Assembly (NCBI GenBank): GCA_026709025.1 | Contig: JAPOTT010000037.1 | Location: forward strand, 1-46,526 | Direction: 5' to 3' | DNA length: 46,526 bases | Source: a bacterium | GTDB lineage: Bacteria; Actinomycetota; Acidimicrobiia; Acidimicrobiales; Bin134 | Shown here: positions 16,403 to 24,436 of the stretch, in pieces | Layout of the letters: the number at the start of each line of letters is the position of its first letter | How positions within the stretch are numbered: position 1 is the stretch's first letter | Position numbers and translations under genes: made by a program | Notes under the pieces: model-generated | Seen by the model: only the letters and a program-made list of their open reading frames with translations | Told to the model about the DNA's origin: nothing | The model's database searches: none

Positions 16403-17455
16403 GTGCCAGTTGTGCCGACAGTCGTGCCGACAGCCGTGTCACCATCTGTGCCGCCAGATGCAGCGATGATGGATCTGGCGCTTGCAGCCGCCCGGTCTTG
16501 TCGCTTAGTTACCTCACCAAATCCCTGGGTTGGCTGTGTAATCCACACCGCTAAGGGCTTGTGTACCGGGGCTACCTCACCCCCAGGAGAGAACCACGCT
16601 GAGATCAACGCTTTGGCTGCTTGTGGCCCGCTAGCTAAGGGGGCTCACCTTTACACAACCTTGGAGCCCTGTTCTCATACCGGTAGAACCGGGCCTTGTG
16701 TTGAGGCCATAATCGCCGCCGGTATAGCCAGGGTTTCGGTAGCCATTGAAGACCCAGACCCTCAAGTGTGCGGGCGTGGAATAGCTGCTTTGCGAGCCGC
16801 AGGCATTCAGGTAGACGTTGGTACAAGGGCAGACGAAACCACCCAACTTTTAGCACCCTACATCAAGCATCGGCGCACCGGCTTGCCCTGGGTGGTGCTT
16901 AAGCTAGCAGCCACCTTAGATGGTCGTATCGCTGCACCAGATGCCAGCAGCAGGTGGATTACCGGCGAGGCGGCTCGCAGCGATGCCCACTGTTTGCGGG
17001 CAGAAAGCGATGCGGTGCTTGTGGGCGCTGGCACCATCAGAGCCGACGATCCGCAGCTAACCGTGCGTCACTGGCAACCTGCAGTGGGTATCGCACCGCG
17101 TACCAAACAGCCTCGGCGGGTTGTGCTAGGCGCTGTTTCTGCATCGGCTCGAGTGCAGCCAGCTACTCAGATGAGCGGGCCGCTTCCCGAGGTGCTGGCA
17201 AGCTTGGGGTCTGAAGGCGTGATGCAATTGTTAGTGGAGGGAGGGGCCAGCACCGCGGCTGCGTTTCATCGCGCTGGTTTGGTGGATCATTATGTGATCT
17301 ATCTGGCACCGGCGTTGTTCGGCGGTAGTGATGCTCACCCCATGTTCAGCGGCGCTGGCGCAGCCAGCATAGACAACCTTTGGCGTGGCGAGATTGTGGG
17401 TACCACGTATCTCGGCGCAGACCTGCGTATCGACTTACGCCCCGCTAGCGTTTAG
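16403..17455 (+). CDS. ribD: Riboflavin biosynthesis deaminase/reductase
   Basis: 350 aa from GTG 16403. The deaminase half has H65-A-E67 and the zinc cysteines C90 and C99 (PCSHTGRTGPC). The reductase half starts WVVLKLAATLDGRIA and has RWITGEAARSDAHCLRAESDAVLVGAGTI and LLVEGGAST. It converts the GTP cyclohydrolase II product in two steps. The first 18 residues are a repeated V-P-T run coded by GTGCCGACAG-type repeats, so the true start may be later (first ATG at 16466). No FMN riboswitch is visible, and hisG follows after 2 nt. Confidence 0.9.
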   Translation: MPVVPTVVPTAVSPSVPPDAAMMDLALAAARSCRLVTSPNPWVGCVIHTAKGLCTGATSPPGENHAEINALAACGPLAKGAHLYTTLEPCSHTGRTGPCVEAIIAAGIARVSVAIEDPDPQVCGRGIAALRAAGIQVDVGTRADETTQLLAPYIKHRRTGLPWVVLKLAATLDGRIAAPDASSRWITGEAARSDAHCLRAESDAVLVGAGTIRADDPQLTVRHWQPAVGIAPRTKQPRRVVLGAVSASARVQPATQMSGPLPEVLASLGSEGVMQLLVEGGASTAAAFHRAGLVDHYVIYLAPALFGGSDAHPMFSGAGAASIDNLWRGEIVGTTYLGADLRIDLRPASV

Positions 17456-17457
17456 GC

Positions 17458-18333
17458 ATGCTTTCGTTGGTGCTACCTAAAGGGTCGTTGGAAAGAGCCA
17501 CCCTAGAACTCTTTGATTCTGCAGACATTTCCGTTCACCGCAGCTCTGATGTTACCTATCGGGGCACCATCAACGACCCACGTATAGATGAGGTACGCAT
17601 TCTGCGGCCGCAAGAGATTCCCCGTTATGTGGCTGAGGGGCTGTTCGACTTAGGCATTACCGGACGAGACTGGGTAGCTGAAACCGGTAGCGATGTGACC
17701 ACCTTAGGCGAGCTGCGTTACTCCAAGAACACCTCACGCCCCATTCGTTTGGTGTTGGCTGTACCCGCAGATTCCACGTGGACTGAGCCTAGCGATTTGC
17801 CACAAGGCGTGAAGGTTTCTAGCGAGTACCCAGAGCTCACAAGACGGTTCTTTGAGGATTTGGGCATTCAAGCTGAGATTGCCTTGTCTTACGGTGCTAC
17901 CGAAGCCAAGGTGCCCGACATCGTGGATGCAGTGGTGGAGATCACCGAAACAGGCCGTGCTTTGCGGGCTGCGGGGCTGCGGGTGATTCACACCATCTTG
18001 ACCTCCCACACAGAGTTGGTGGCCAACCCGCAAAGCTATGCTGACCCCGAGCGCCGTCATGCTATGGAGCAAATCCACACCCTGTTGTGTGGGGTGCTAG
18101 AGGCTCGGGGCAAGGTTTTGGTGAAGATGAACGTGCCTGCTGAAAGCTTAGATGAGGTGATAGACCTGTTGCCCTCCATGAAGGCACCAACCGTGAACGA
18201 GCTTTTTGGCGGTAACGGCTATGCAGTGGAATCGGTGGTACCCAAAACGGAGATCAACATCTTGATTCCCGAACTCTGCGATGTGGGAGCTAGCGACATC
18301 ATCGAGCTTGCCATATCTAAGATTGTCCACTGA
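17458..18333 (+). CDS. hisG: ATP phosphoribosyltransferase (long form)
   Basis: 291 aa, the long homohexameric form with a C-terminal regulatory ACT-like domain, so HisZ is not needed. The N-terminal LSLVLPKGSLERATLEL, GLFDLGITGRDWV and the PRPP loop region YGATEAKVPDIVDAVVEITETG are characteristic. It catalyses the first step of histidine synthesis and is normally inhibited by histidine. It follows ribD directly; no other his gene is present. Confidence 0.95.
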   Translation: MLSLVLPKGSLERATLELFDSADISVHRSSDVTYRGTINDPRIDEVRILRPQEIPRYVAEGLFDLGITGRDWVAETGSDVTTLGELRYSKNTSRPIRLVLAVPADSTWTEPSDLPQGVKVSSEYPELTRRFFEDLGIQAEIALSYGATEAKVPDIVDAVVEITETGRALRAAGLRVIHTILTSHTELVANPQSYADPERRHAMEQIHTLLCGVLEARGKVLVKMNVPAESLDEVIDLLPSMKAPTVNELFGGNGYAVESVVPKTEINILIPELCDVGASDIIELAISKIVH

Positions 18334-18368
18334 TTAACCTTTAGATTTAACCTTTCGATCAACCTGCT
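18331..18368 (+). repeat. Stop-codon tandem repeat after hisG
   Basis: Three imperfect units with a period near 13 bp start at 18332, 18344 and 18357 (GATTAACCTTTA, GATTTAACCTTTC, GATCAACCTGC). The first overlaps the hisG TGA stop, and the last runs into the end of the convergent DUF1844 gene. Confidence 0.6.
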
Positions 18369-18892
18369 GGTTCGTCCTCTTCATCTTCTGATTGGTTTTC
18401 AGCTGCTGGGGGTTGCATCTCCGAAACCCTAGACACCTGCACAAACGCCATGCGGATTTGGTGTAGGGCATCTTTTAGGGTTGCCTCGTGTTCGCCTAGT
18501 CGACCTTGTAAGCCCTCCACAATCACTGCGAGGGCATCAATGGCTAGGCGAGCTTCTTCTATGTTGGGGGGTTGCTGGCTTAGGTGGATGGCACCTAGCT
18601 CGTATAAGCCCATAGCGTGGTTTCCCACCACCACCGCAGCTGGGGTGTTGGCGATCTGTGCTCGCGCTTCGGCCATTTGCTGGGCGATGGCCTCGGCTTG
18701 GTTCCGCTCTTGTTCGCTAAGGTGCGCTAGAGGGTCTTCGCCCGACATGGCAGCGTCAGAGACAGCAGCACCATCTGTTGTGGCCTGGTTTGGTGGCCGG
18801 CCCGGTGGGGCTTGGCCCTGAGATTGGCCTTGGGCGGGGTTGTTGTCGCCCACAGGCACTTCGCCACCTGGTGTCCAAAGAGTGCTCATCAC
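18359..18892 (-). CDS. DUF1844-family protein
   Basis: 177 aa. The first 50 residues are Gly/Pro/Gln-rich and disordered-looking, and the end is strongly acidic (SEDEEDEPAG). The core, about residues 80-155 (GNHAMGLYELGAIHLSQQPPNIEEARLAIDALAVIVEGLQGRLGEHEATLKDALHQIRMAFVQ with short gaps), follows the DUF1844 pattern of paired helices. Function is unknown. The family is often found next to infC in actinobacteria, as here, where it diverges from infC. Confidence 0.8.
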   Translation of the reverse strand: MMSTLWTPGGEVPVGDNNPAQGQSQGQAPPGRPPNQATTDGAAVSDAAMSGEDPLAHLSEQERNQAEAIAQQMAEARAQIANTPAAVVVGNHAMGLYELGAIHLSQQPPNIEEARLAIDALAVIVEGLQGRLGEHEATLKDALHQIRMAFVQVSRVSEMQPPAAENQSEDEEDEPAG

Positions 18893-18983
18893 TAAACATT
18901 TAACAGGTTTTTTGCTTGTTTAGTCTTATTGGGGCCAAACGCTGCTACCGTAAACCCGCAACTTTGGCGTATCTTTGCCACAA

Positions 18984-19020
18984 CATGTGTTAGCCAAAAC
19001 ACAAGTTCAGCTCACACATG
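18984..19020 (+). promoter_or_regulatory. Possible alternative hairpins in the infC leader
   Basis: CATGTGT (18984-18990) can pair with ACACATG (19014-19020). The overlapping TGTGTT (18986-18991) can instead pair with AACACA (18998-19003). The two stems exclude each other. infC operons are often controlled by L20 binding or by leader structure, so this may be a switch, but the stems are short and no T-run follows. Confidence 0.35.
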
Positions 19021-19051
19021 CGAGTAGGGTTACGTCTGTCCAAGTTAGTCG

Positions 19052-19084
19052 AGAGAGAGGATTTTGCGCATTGCTAAGCGGTGA
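19052..19084 (+). promoter_or_regulatory. Strong ribosome-binding site with minicistron before infC
   Basis: A purine-rich AGAGAGAGGA (19052-19061) lies 8 nt before ATT (19070), which opens a 4-codon frame ending TGA at 19082-19084. A TTG at 19071 gives a 7-codon frame. The infC start at 19100 has no such box. Either this is a leader cistron that couples to infC, or IF3 starts by another route. Confidence 0.35.
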
Positions 19085-19099
19085 TAGCTCATAGCTTCG

Positions 19100-19717
19100 G
19101 TGGAAGCTGAACCACGGATCAACGATCGGATACGAGCCAGAGAGGTTCGTTTGGTTGGTCAAGATGGACAGCAAATAGGCATCCGCCTACTGCCTGAAGC
19201 GCTGGATATGGCTCGTGAAGCTGGCTTAGATCTTGTGGAGGTGGCTGAAAAAGCCGACCCACCGGTCTGTCGCATCATGGATTACGGCAAGTACAAGTAC
19301 GAAGCCGCTCAAAGAGCCAAGGAGTCCCGGCGAAACAGCACCAACATAGTGGTCAAGGAGATGAAGTACCGGCCCAAGATTGGCCCCGGCGATTTTGCAA
19401 CCAAGACACGCAAGGTGCAGACCTTCCTACAGGAAGGTTGCAAGGTGAAGATAACCATCATGTTCCGTGGCCGTGAGGTGCAGCATCCCGAGTTGGGGAA
19501 GCGCATCTTGGACGACATCGCCGCTCAGGTTGGTGAGGTGGCCAAGGTGGAGGTGCGTCCGAAGCTAGATGGCCGCAACATGCTGATGGTGTTAGCACCG
19601 ATGAAGCACAGGTCTCGTAAACAAGCTAGTCGAGCGTCTGAAGCAAAGGCATCCGAGGCCACGGCTACCCAAGATGCTCCAGTCACCCAAACAGTATCCC
19701 AAAGCGCAGATAACTGA
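19100..19717 (+). CDS. infC: Translation initiation factor IF-3
   Basis: 205 aa from GTG 19100. The N-domain starts [22 protein letters not shown], the linker has [17 protein letters not shown], and the C-domain has [19 protein letters not shown] and [15 protein letters not shown]. An Ala/Ser/Thr-rich tail of about 30 residues is extra. IF-3 is famous for rare start codons; in this frame ATA 19091 is the only other upstream option before an in-frame stop at 19085. It starts the infC-rpmI-rplT operon. Confidence 0.93.
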   Translation: MEAEPRINDRIRAREVRLVGQDGQQIGIRLLPEALDMAREAGLDLVEVAEKADPPVCRIMDYGKYKYEAAQRAKESRRNSTNIVVKEMKYRPKIGPGDFATKTRKVQTFLQEGCKVKITIMFRGREVQHPELGKRILDDIAAQVGEVAKVEVRPKLDGRNMLMVLAPMKHRSRKQASRASEAKASEATATQDAPVTQTVSQSADN

Positions 19718-19718
19718 T

Positions 19719-19913
19719 ATGCCCAAAATGAAAACCCACCGAGGCGCAGCCAAGCGCTTCAAAACAACCGGCACCGGCAAGCTGCGTCGTCGTAGTGCCT
19801 ACAAAAACCACATATTGGAAAAAAAGGCTCCCAAGCGCAAGCGTCAGCTGCGTGGGCCTGCCGAGGTGTCTGCGGCTGACGCTTCAGCAGTGAAGCGACA
19901 GCTGGGCCTTTGA
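19719..19913 (+). CDS. rpmI: 50S ribosomal protein L35
   Basis: 64 aa from ATG 19719, which follows the infC stop (19715-19717) by one base. The typical start is [22 protein letters not shown], followed by the basic [18 protein letters not shown]. The TGATG stop region is repeated downstream. Confidence 0.95.
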   Translation: MPKMKTHRGAAKRFKTTGTGKLRRRSAYKNHILEKKAPKRKRQLRGPAEVSAADASAVKRQLGL

Positions 19914-19994
19914 TGTCCAACAGTGATGACCGACTGTGATGCCCAACTGTTTCAACAGTGATGCCCAACTGTTGTTGATGTCCAATGAGCGATG
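19911..19994 (+). repeat. Five-copy TGATG-CCAACTG tandem repeat (rpmI-rplT)
   Basis: Copies of TGATGyCCAACtG-like units start at 19911, 19924, 19937, 19959 and 19976, with a sixth partial near 19989. The first TGA is the rpmI stop. AACTGTT-TC-AACAGT inside it can form a short stem. The array fills most of the 135-bp spacer before rplT. Confidence 0.7.
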
Positions 19995-20048
19995 TCAAAC
20001 ACCACGAAGCTCATAATTGCTGCTATAGGTGACTAAGGAGATTTTGTT

Positions 20049-20411
20049 ATGGCGAGAGTAAAGCGAGCGGTACCGGCACGCAAGCGCCGCAAGGCAGTGC
20101 TGCAGCGTGCTAAGGGCTATTACGGCAACAAGAGCCGTACCTTTCGGGGTGCCAATGAGCAGCTCATGCATAGCGGGCAATACGCCTATCGGGATCGGCG
20201 GGCTCGGAAAGGCGAGTTCCGTAAGCTGTGGATACAGCGCATCAACGCTGCCTGTAGGCAAAACGGCACCACCTATAGTCGGTTTGTGAATGGCCTCAAG
20301 GTGGCCGAGGTAGAGGTAGATCGCAAGATACTAGCTGAGCTAGCGGTAAGCGACCCCGATGCCTTTACTGCGTTGGTAGAGGTGGCAAACGCTGCAAGAA
20401 CCAACCCGTAG
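20049..20411 (+). CDS. rplT: 50S ribosomal protein L20
   Basis: 120 aa with a good AAGGAG ribosome-binding site. The classic start is [30 protein letters not shown] with short gaps, and the rRNA-binding [34 protein letters not shown] follows. L20 also represses its own operon in several bacteria. Confidence 0.96.
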   Translation: MARVKRAVPARKRRKAVLQRAKGYYGNKSRTFRGANEQLMHSGQYAYRDRRARKGEFRKLWIQRINAACRQNGTTYSRFVNGLKVAEVEVDRKILAELAVSDPDAFTALVEVANAARTNP

Positions 20412-20508
20412 CGCTAGCAATCGCCAGATCGCGCAGCTGCGAAGGCTAGTTAGGAGTCGCAGCGAACGCCGTGAGGCCAAAAAGTTTGTAATCGACAGCC
20501 CACACCTT

Positions 20509-21162
20509 TTGGCTGAAGCCGCAGCTGCTCAGATAGAAATCTTAGATGTCTTTGTTGAAGATGGTGTTGCACCTGAAATCCCTACTGAAATTAGCCATGT
20601 TCAGCTATGGCGGGTTCAAAGCGGGGTCTTGAGCAACGTAGGTTCTGTGGTGACATCACAGGGCGTGGCTGCTATTGCCAGTATTCCGGCCCAAACTGAG
20701 GTGTCTGCGGATTACGATTTTGTTGTGGAATTAGCCGCCGTGGGCGACCCGGGCAATGCTGGCAACATAGTTCGCAGTGCAGCAGCAGCAGGCGCACAGG
20801 CTATTTTGTTTGGCCCCAACTCGGTAGACCCGTGGAACCCTAAAACCCTTAGAGCTTCGGCTGGAGCGCTTTTTAGGGTGCCGTTGGCAGAGGCTGGTTC
20901 TGCCCACTTGCAGCTTCAAGGTGGGCGGCGCTTCGGGGCCGACCCCCACCGTGGGGTGCGCTGCGATGCGGTGGATCTCACCGGCCCGGTTGTGTTGGTG
21001 GTGGGTAACGAAGCCCACGGCTTAGATGCCCAGGCTGCTAGCGGCATCCAAAGTTGGTTGTCTGTGCCTATGGCACCAAAGGTGGAGTCGCTCAACGTGG
21101 CCACCGCTACAGCCATATTGTGTTATGAGGTAGCCCGACAGCGCCGGGCTGCTGGCAGATGA
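20509..21162 (+). CDS. TrmH/SpoU-family RNA 2'-O-methyltransferase
   Basis: 217 aa from TTG 20509. The SPOUT motifs are DPGNAGNIVRSAAAAG (motif 1), VVLVVGNEAHGLD (motif 2) and VESLNVATATAILCYE (motif 3), so it uses SAM in a trefoil-knot site on rRNA or tRNA ribose. Family similarity clearly extends upstream in the same frame (QLRRLVRSRSERREAKKFVI then DSPHLLAEA), but no ATG, GTG or TTG lies between the rplT stop and 20509. The real start may be CTG 20437 or another rare codon, coupled to rplT. Confidence 0.85.
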   Translation: MAEAAAAQIEILDVFVEDGVAPEIPTEISHVQLWRVQSGVLSNVGSVVTSQGVAAIASIPAQTEVSADYDFVVELAAVGDPGNAGNIVRSAAAAGAQAILFGPNSVDPWNPKTLRASAGALFRVPLAEAGSAHLQLQGGRRFGADPHRGVRCDAVDLTGPVVLVVGNEAHGLDAQAASGIQSWLSVPMAPKVESLNVATATAILCYEVARQRRAAGR

Positions 21163-21191
21163 GTTAGCACATGAGGCGCAGATGAGGGTGC
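21157..21191 (+). repeat. Stop/start tandem repeat (TrmH gene to next gene)
   Basis: Units AGATGAGTTAGC, ACATGAGGCGC and AGATGAGGGTGC follow one another with an 11-12 bp period. The first contains the ATGA with the TGA stop (21160-21162) and the third contains the next ATG (21182). Confidence 0.7.
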
Positions 21192-21850
21192 AGACGAGAC
21201 AGAGCCTTTACGGTTCCATAACCTCTGTGGGGTTTGCTTCGGGGCATCGGTTTGTTATCGGCCACTGGTTGCACAGCCCTATCGGCCCGTTTGCAGATAT
21301 TATGTGGGCCAAGCCAGATGGCAGCCGTGTGTTGGTTTGTGAACCCAAAGCAGCCGAGTATGTTACCTCTGTGTATCCATTTTCTGAGGTGCAGCATAAG
21401 CAAGTAGATATCCAAACAACAGATTATCAAGCAGCGGATCTCCAAACAGCAGATATCCAAACAGCGCAGAGCTCATGCCCACAATGTCCACAAAATCAGC
21501 GTAAGTTCCGCTCTCGTGTGCTGCAGATAACCGCAGGTAGCTTGAGTCTTGAGGTTAAGCTCAACAGGTACTTCATCTGGTTCCCGCCGCGACCTCGTTG
21601 GGTTACCCAAACCTTAGAGAATCGGCTATCTCAAGTGCTGTTAGGGGTGAAGACTTACGGGACCAGTCCAACCGGGGTGTTGGAGTGGTATCGCAGCAAG
21701 GTATTGCGCTGGGTGTCTGTAGCATCTGCGAGCATCGACGGAGTGGACTTAGGCGAGATGACTAGCTTAGAGCGTCCGTTGGGTTTTGGCTTCACCGATC
21801 CACCCCTGCGCCCTTGTCAAACCGTGTTGCGGGTAGATCTGTTGCGATGA
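21182..21850 (+). CDS. Conserved hypothetical protein
   Basis: 222 aa, no family named. The N-terminus SITSVGFASGHRFVIGHWLHSPIGPFADIMWA and the C-terminal STASIDGVDLGEM-like region look like a compact soluble beta-rich protein with many aromatic residues (YFIWFPPRPRW). An insert of TTDYQAADLQTADIQTA is coded by near-identical 18-24 bp repeats and is probably a recent expansion. Its stop overlaps the start of the channel-like gene (ATGA), so it is likely in the ion-transport operon. Confidence 0.7.
   Translation: MRVQTRQSLYGSITSVGFASGHRFVIGHWLHSPIGPFADIMWAKPDGSRVLVCEPKAAEYVTSVYPFSEVQHKQVDIQTTDYQAADLQTADIQTAQSSCPQCPQNQRKFRSRVLQITAGSLSLEVKLNRYFIWFPPRPRWVTQTLENRLSQVLLGVKTYGTSPTGVLEWYRSKVLRWVSVASASIDGVDLGEMTSLERPLGFGFTDPPLRPCQTVLRVDLLR
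21405..21470 (+). repeat. In-frame tandem repeat inside the hypothetical gene
   Basis: The motif GATATCCAAACAnCAGAT recurs about three times (near 21407, 21438 and 21452), keeping frame and coding the Q-T-A-D-I/L units. Confidence 0.6.
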
Positions 21851-22986
21851 ACGCTGTTGAGGCAATCGTTTTCACCTTAGGGGCGTTGATCTCTTTAGGC
21901 ACGTTGTTGTCTGCCATTCAAACGGTGGTGGTGCCTCGAGCTGAGCGTAGTTTCTGGACACGCTTGGTGTACGTGGCTATGGGATTTTTGTTTTTGGTTG
22001 TGTCACAGCGCGCCAAGAGCTATGAGGCCCGCGATGCGCTTTTGGCTCGCTATGCCCCCACCACGCTCATGATCTTGCCCCTTGTGTGGGCTGCGGGCGT
22101 TACCTACGGGTTCTCGCTCATGTTCTGGGGTTTGGATGTGCGCCCATATCGCGAGGCCCTTGTGCTAAGCGGTTGGTCGCTCACAACGTTGGGCTATCGC
22201 ATCACCACCGACATGTTCACCTTGATGTTAGCCACAGCCGAGGCGCTCATCGGCTTGGGCATCGTGGCGCTGTTGATCAGCTTTTTGCCTACCATGTACA
22301 GCGCCTTTAGTTCCCGAGAAACAGCCGTAGCCCGCTTGGAGATCAGAGCAGGCACCCCGCCCACCCCTGAGGCCATGCTTGCGTTAGCCCATGAAACCAG
22401 AGCGTTGGAATCTATGGATGAAACTTGGATTGAATGGGAGCACTGGTTCATCCACCTAGAAGAAACACACCAGACTTATCCAGCGTTGGTGTACTTTCGC
22501 TCGATAAGGCCAGATAGGTCTTGGGTTACCGCTGCAGGTGCCATTTTGGACACAGCTGCCATTATGTTGTCTGCTGTGGCTGTGCCACAGTCGTCCGCAG
22601 CGCCCTTCATGATCCGCTCGGGTTATTTGGCGTTACGCAACATTGGCGATTTCTTTGGCATCGATTACAACCCCGATCCCACGCCCACCTCGCCCATCTC
22701 GGTACGCCGCCATGAGTTCTACCAAACTTATAGCAACTTGCAAGCTCTCGGCGTGCCTCTTGTGGAAGACCGCGAGCAGGCCTGGCAGGATTTTGCTGGT
22801 TGGCGGGTGAACTACGATGAATGCTTAGTGGGGCTGGCCTCCATCACTTCGGCACCCCCGGGCAAGTGGAGCAGCGACCGCCCTTCTCCCTATCGTAGGT
22901 TGGCGCTGTTCTATAAGCCGTTGCGCCCGGCTATTCCATCTGTCTTGCGCCAGATTCGTCGCAAGGGCACAACTGCCGAGCGCTGA
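21847..22986 (+). CDS. Two-pore-type ion channel-like membrane protein
   Basis: 379 aa from ATG 21847. Hydrophobic segments are at about 3-24, 38-52, 70-92 and 125-148. Between the last two lies GWSLTTLGYRITT, which resembles the K+ channel selectivity loop TTLGYGD but with R in place of G. After residue 160 the protein is soluble. The two genes downstream are a MgtE-type carrier and a PhoU/TrkA-C regulator, so a cation channel role is plausible. Selectivity is unknown because the filter is altered. Confidence 0.65.
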   Translation: MNAVEAIVFTLGALISLGTLLSAIQTVVVPRAERSFWTRLVYVAMGFLFLVVSQRAKSYEARDALLARYAPTTLMILPLVWAAGVTYGFSLMFWGLDVRPYREALVLSGWSLTTLGYRITTDMFTLMLATAEALIGLGIVALLISFLPTMYSAFSSRETAVARLEIRAGTPPTPEAMLALAHETRALESMDETWIEWEHWFIHLEETHQTYPALVYFRSIRPDRSWVTAAGAILDTAAIMLSAVAVPQSSAAPFMIRSGYLALRNIGDFFGIDYNPDPTPTSPISVRRHEFYQTYSNLQALGVPLVEDREQAWQDFAGWRVNYDECLVGLASITSAPPGKWSSDRPSPYRRLALFYKPLRPAIPSVLRQIRRKGTTAER

Positions 22987-22998
22987 GGAGCGCTGAGG
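22979..22998 (+). repeat. 10-bp tandem duplication with stop codon
   Basis: GAGCGCTGAG occurs twice back to back at 22979-22988 and 22989-22998. The first carries the TGA stop; the GTG start of the next gene begins on the last base of the second. Confidence 0.75.
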
Positions 22999-24245
22999 TG
23001 GTGGCCACGCGCTTGATGTCGCTGGTGCGGGTGTGGTTGCGCTCACTTAGGTTGGGGGGGTCAGACCCTCAAGGTGTGCGTCAATCTCTAGGCGCACTCG
23101 GCATTTTGGTGGTTACCAGCGTGTTAGCTGGCGTGGTGCTTGGCCAAAGCCATGAGCGATTGGGTGAGTTGCCGGGTCTGTTGTTGTTGGTACCCGCGGC
23201 CATTGCTCTGCCCGGCAAGATATTCGGTGCCTTGGGCAGCAGGTTGGGCACTGCCATCCACACAGGCACCTATCGAATGTCTTTGGGGCTGTCTAGCGTG
23301 GTGGGGCAAAACGTGTGGGCATCGTTAGTTCTCACCTTGTTGATGTCTACACAGCTAGCGCTTTTGGCATCTGTGGTGGCCTCCATAACTGGTGTTGAAA
23401 GTGCTATTGGCGTGGCCGACTATTTGGTTATCTCGGTGCTAGGTGGGGTGCTGGCAGCTGTGTTGGTGATGTTGGTTACCTTAGGCATGGCAACTATCTC
23501 GGTACGTTGGGGTCTTGATCCAGATAATGTCACCTCACCCATGGTTACCGCTGCTGGTGATTTGTTGGCATTGCCTGCTTTGATCTTGGCCTCCTATCTG
23601 GTTGGTTACGACCTTGTTACTCCCGTGCTTGCCGCTGGGCTTGGGGTGCTTGCTGTGGTGTCTTTGGGCATGGCGTTGCGATCTCAGGCTTCGTTGTTAC
23701 GCACCGTGTTACAAGAATCCGCGCCGGTGTTGGTGTTAGCCGGGTTCTTGTCGCTCATGGCAGGCGTAACGGTGGAGAACCGGTTTGAGGTGTTTTCTGA
23801 TCGGCCGTTGTTGTTGGTGCTAATACCTGGTTTTTTGGCAACCGCAGGAGCACTGGGCGGCATCTTGGCTAACCGTTTGTCTAGCAAGCTGCATCTGGGC
23901 CTTATTGATGCTTCGGTGTTGCCTACACGCCGGGCACGGGGGGATGTGTGGGCTATCTCCGCCATGGCTTTGCCGGTGTTTGTGTTTTTGGCATTGGTGT
24001 CACAAGGTGCAGGTTCGCTACTAGATCTTGCGGGGCCAGCTTTAGGCCAGCTTGTAGGTTTGGTGGTGTTGGGTGGTGTTATTGCTGTAGCTGTGGTGGT
24101 GGTTGTGGGCTATTACGGCACAATCGCCGCAGTGCGTTTCGGTGTGGATCCAGATTCGGTTGCTATTCCCACGGTTACGGCGGTGCTGGATTTGGTAGGT
24201 GCTCTGGCGCTTGTGTTTGCCATCCAAGCAGTGGGGGCAGCATGA
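22998..24245 (+). CDS. MgtE/SLC41-type divalent cation transporter (duplicated membrane domain)
   Basis: 415 aa from GTG 22998, with about ten membrane segments in two homologous halves. Each half has the MgtE-type signature: PAAIALPGKIFGALGSRLGTAIH with GLDPDNVTSPMVTAAGDLL in the first, and GFLATAGALGGILANRLSSKLHLG with GVDPDSVAIPTVTAVLDLVG in the second. The cytoplasmic N and CBS domains of MgtE are absent, as in SLC41 proteins. It probably moves Mg2+ or another divalent ion. The stop overlaps a small frame by ATGA. Confidence 0.85.
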   Translation: MVATRLMSLVRVWLRSLRLGGSDPQGVRQSLGALGILVVTSVLAGVVLGQSHERLGELPGLLLLVPAAIALPGKIFGALGSRLGTAIHTGTYRMSLGLSSVVGQNVWASLVLTLLMSTQLALLASVVASITGVESAIGVADYLVISVLGGVLAAVLVMLVTLGMATISVRWGLDPDNVTSPMVTAAGDLLALPALILASYLVGYDLVTPVLAAGLGVLAVVSLGMALRSQASLLRTVLQESAPVLVLAGFLSLMAGVTVENRFEVFSDRPLLLVLIPGFLATAGALGGILANRLSSKLHLGLIDASVLPTRRARGDVWAISAMALPVFVFLALVSQGAGSLLDLAGPALGQLVGLVVLGGVIAVAVVVVVGYYGTIAAVRFGVDPDSVAIPTVTAVLDLVGALALVFAIQAVGAA

Positions 24246-24424
24246 CTGAGTTGTCAAGCTTTCTGGCCCAAAAACCCCAGCTTAATCACTCCAGTCTGAT
24301 AACCCCCTTTGTTGGTAACCCCCCTGTTGGTAACTCCCTGCACAAGCAGCGCCACAGGAGCGCTACAGCAAACAAGTTGTTTTCCCCTATACCCATTAAT
24401 GATTATCTTGGAGAAGGCCCATGA
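24242..24424 (+). CDS. Possible small protein between carrier and regulator
   Basis: 60 aa, starting with an ATGA overlap on the carrier gene stop. No family resemblance. Much of it is coded by imperfect GGTAACCCCCCTGTT repeats, so it may only be spacer produced by repeat growth. It ends 12 nt before the next gene. Confidence 0.25.
   Translation: MTELSSFLAQKPQLNHSSLITPFVGNPPVGNSLHKQRHRSATANKLFSPIPINDYLGEGP
24297..24344 (+). repeat. Imperfect 15-bp tandem repeat
   Basis: Three units of the type GATAACCCCCTTTGTTG, GTAACCCCCCTGTTG and GTAACTCCCTGC lie between the carrier and regulator genes. Confidence 0.55.
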
Positions 24425-24436
24425 AGGTTAAGCAAA

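Noticed and set aside
19911-19994. CRISPR-like array
   Set aside because: Units are 13-22 bp and adjacent without spacers; no cas genes in the window.
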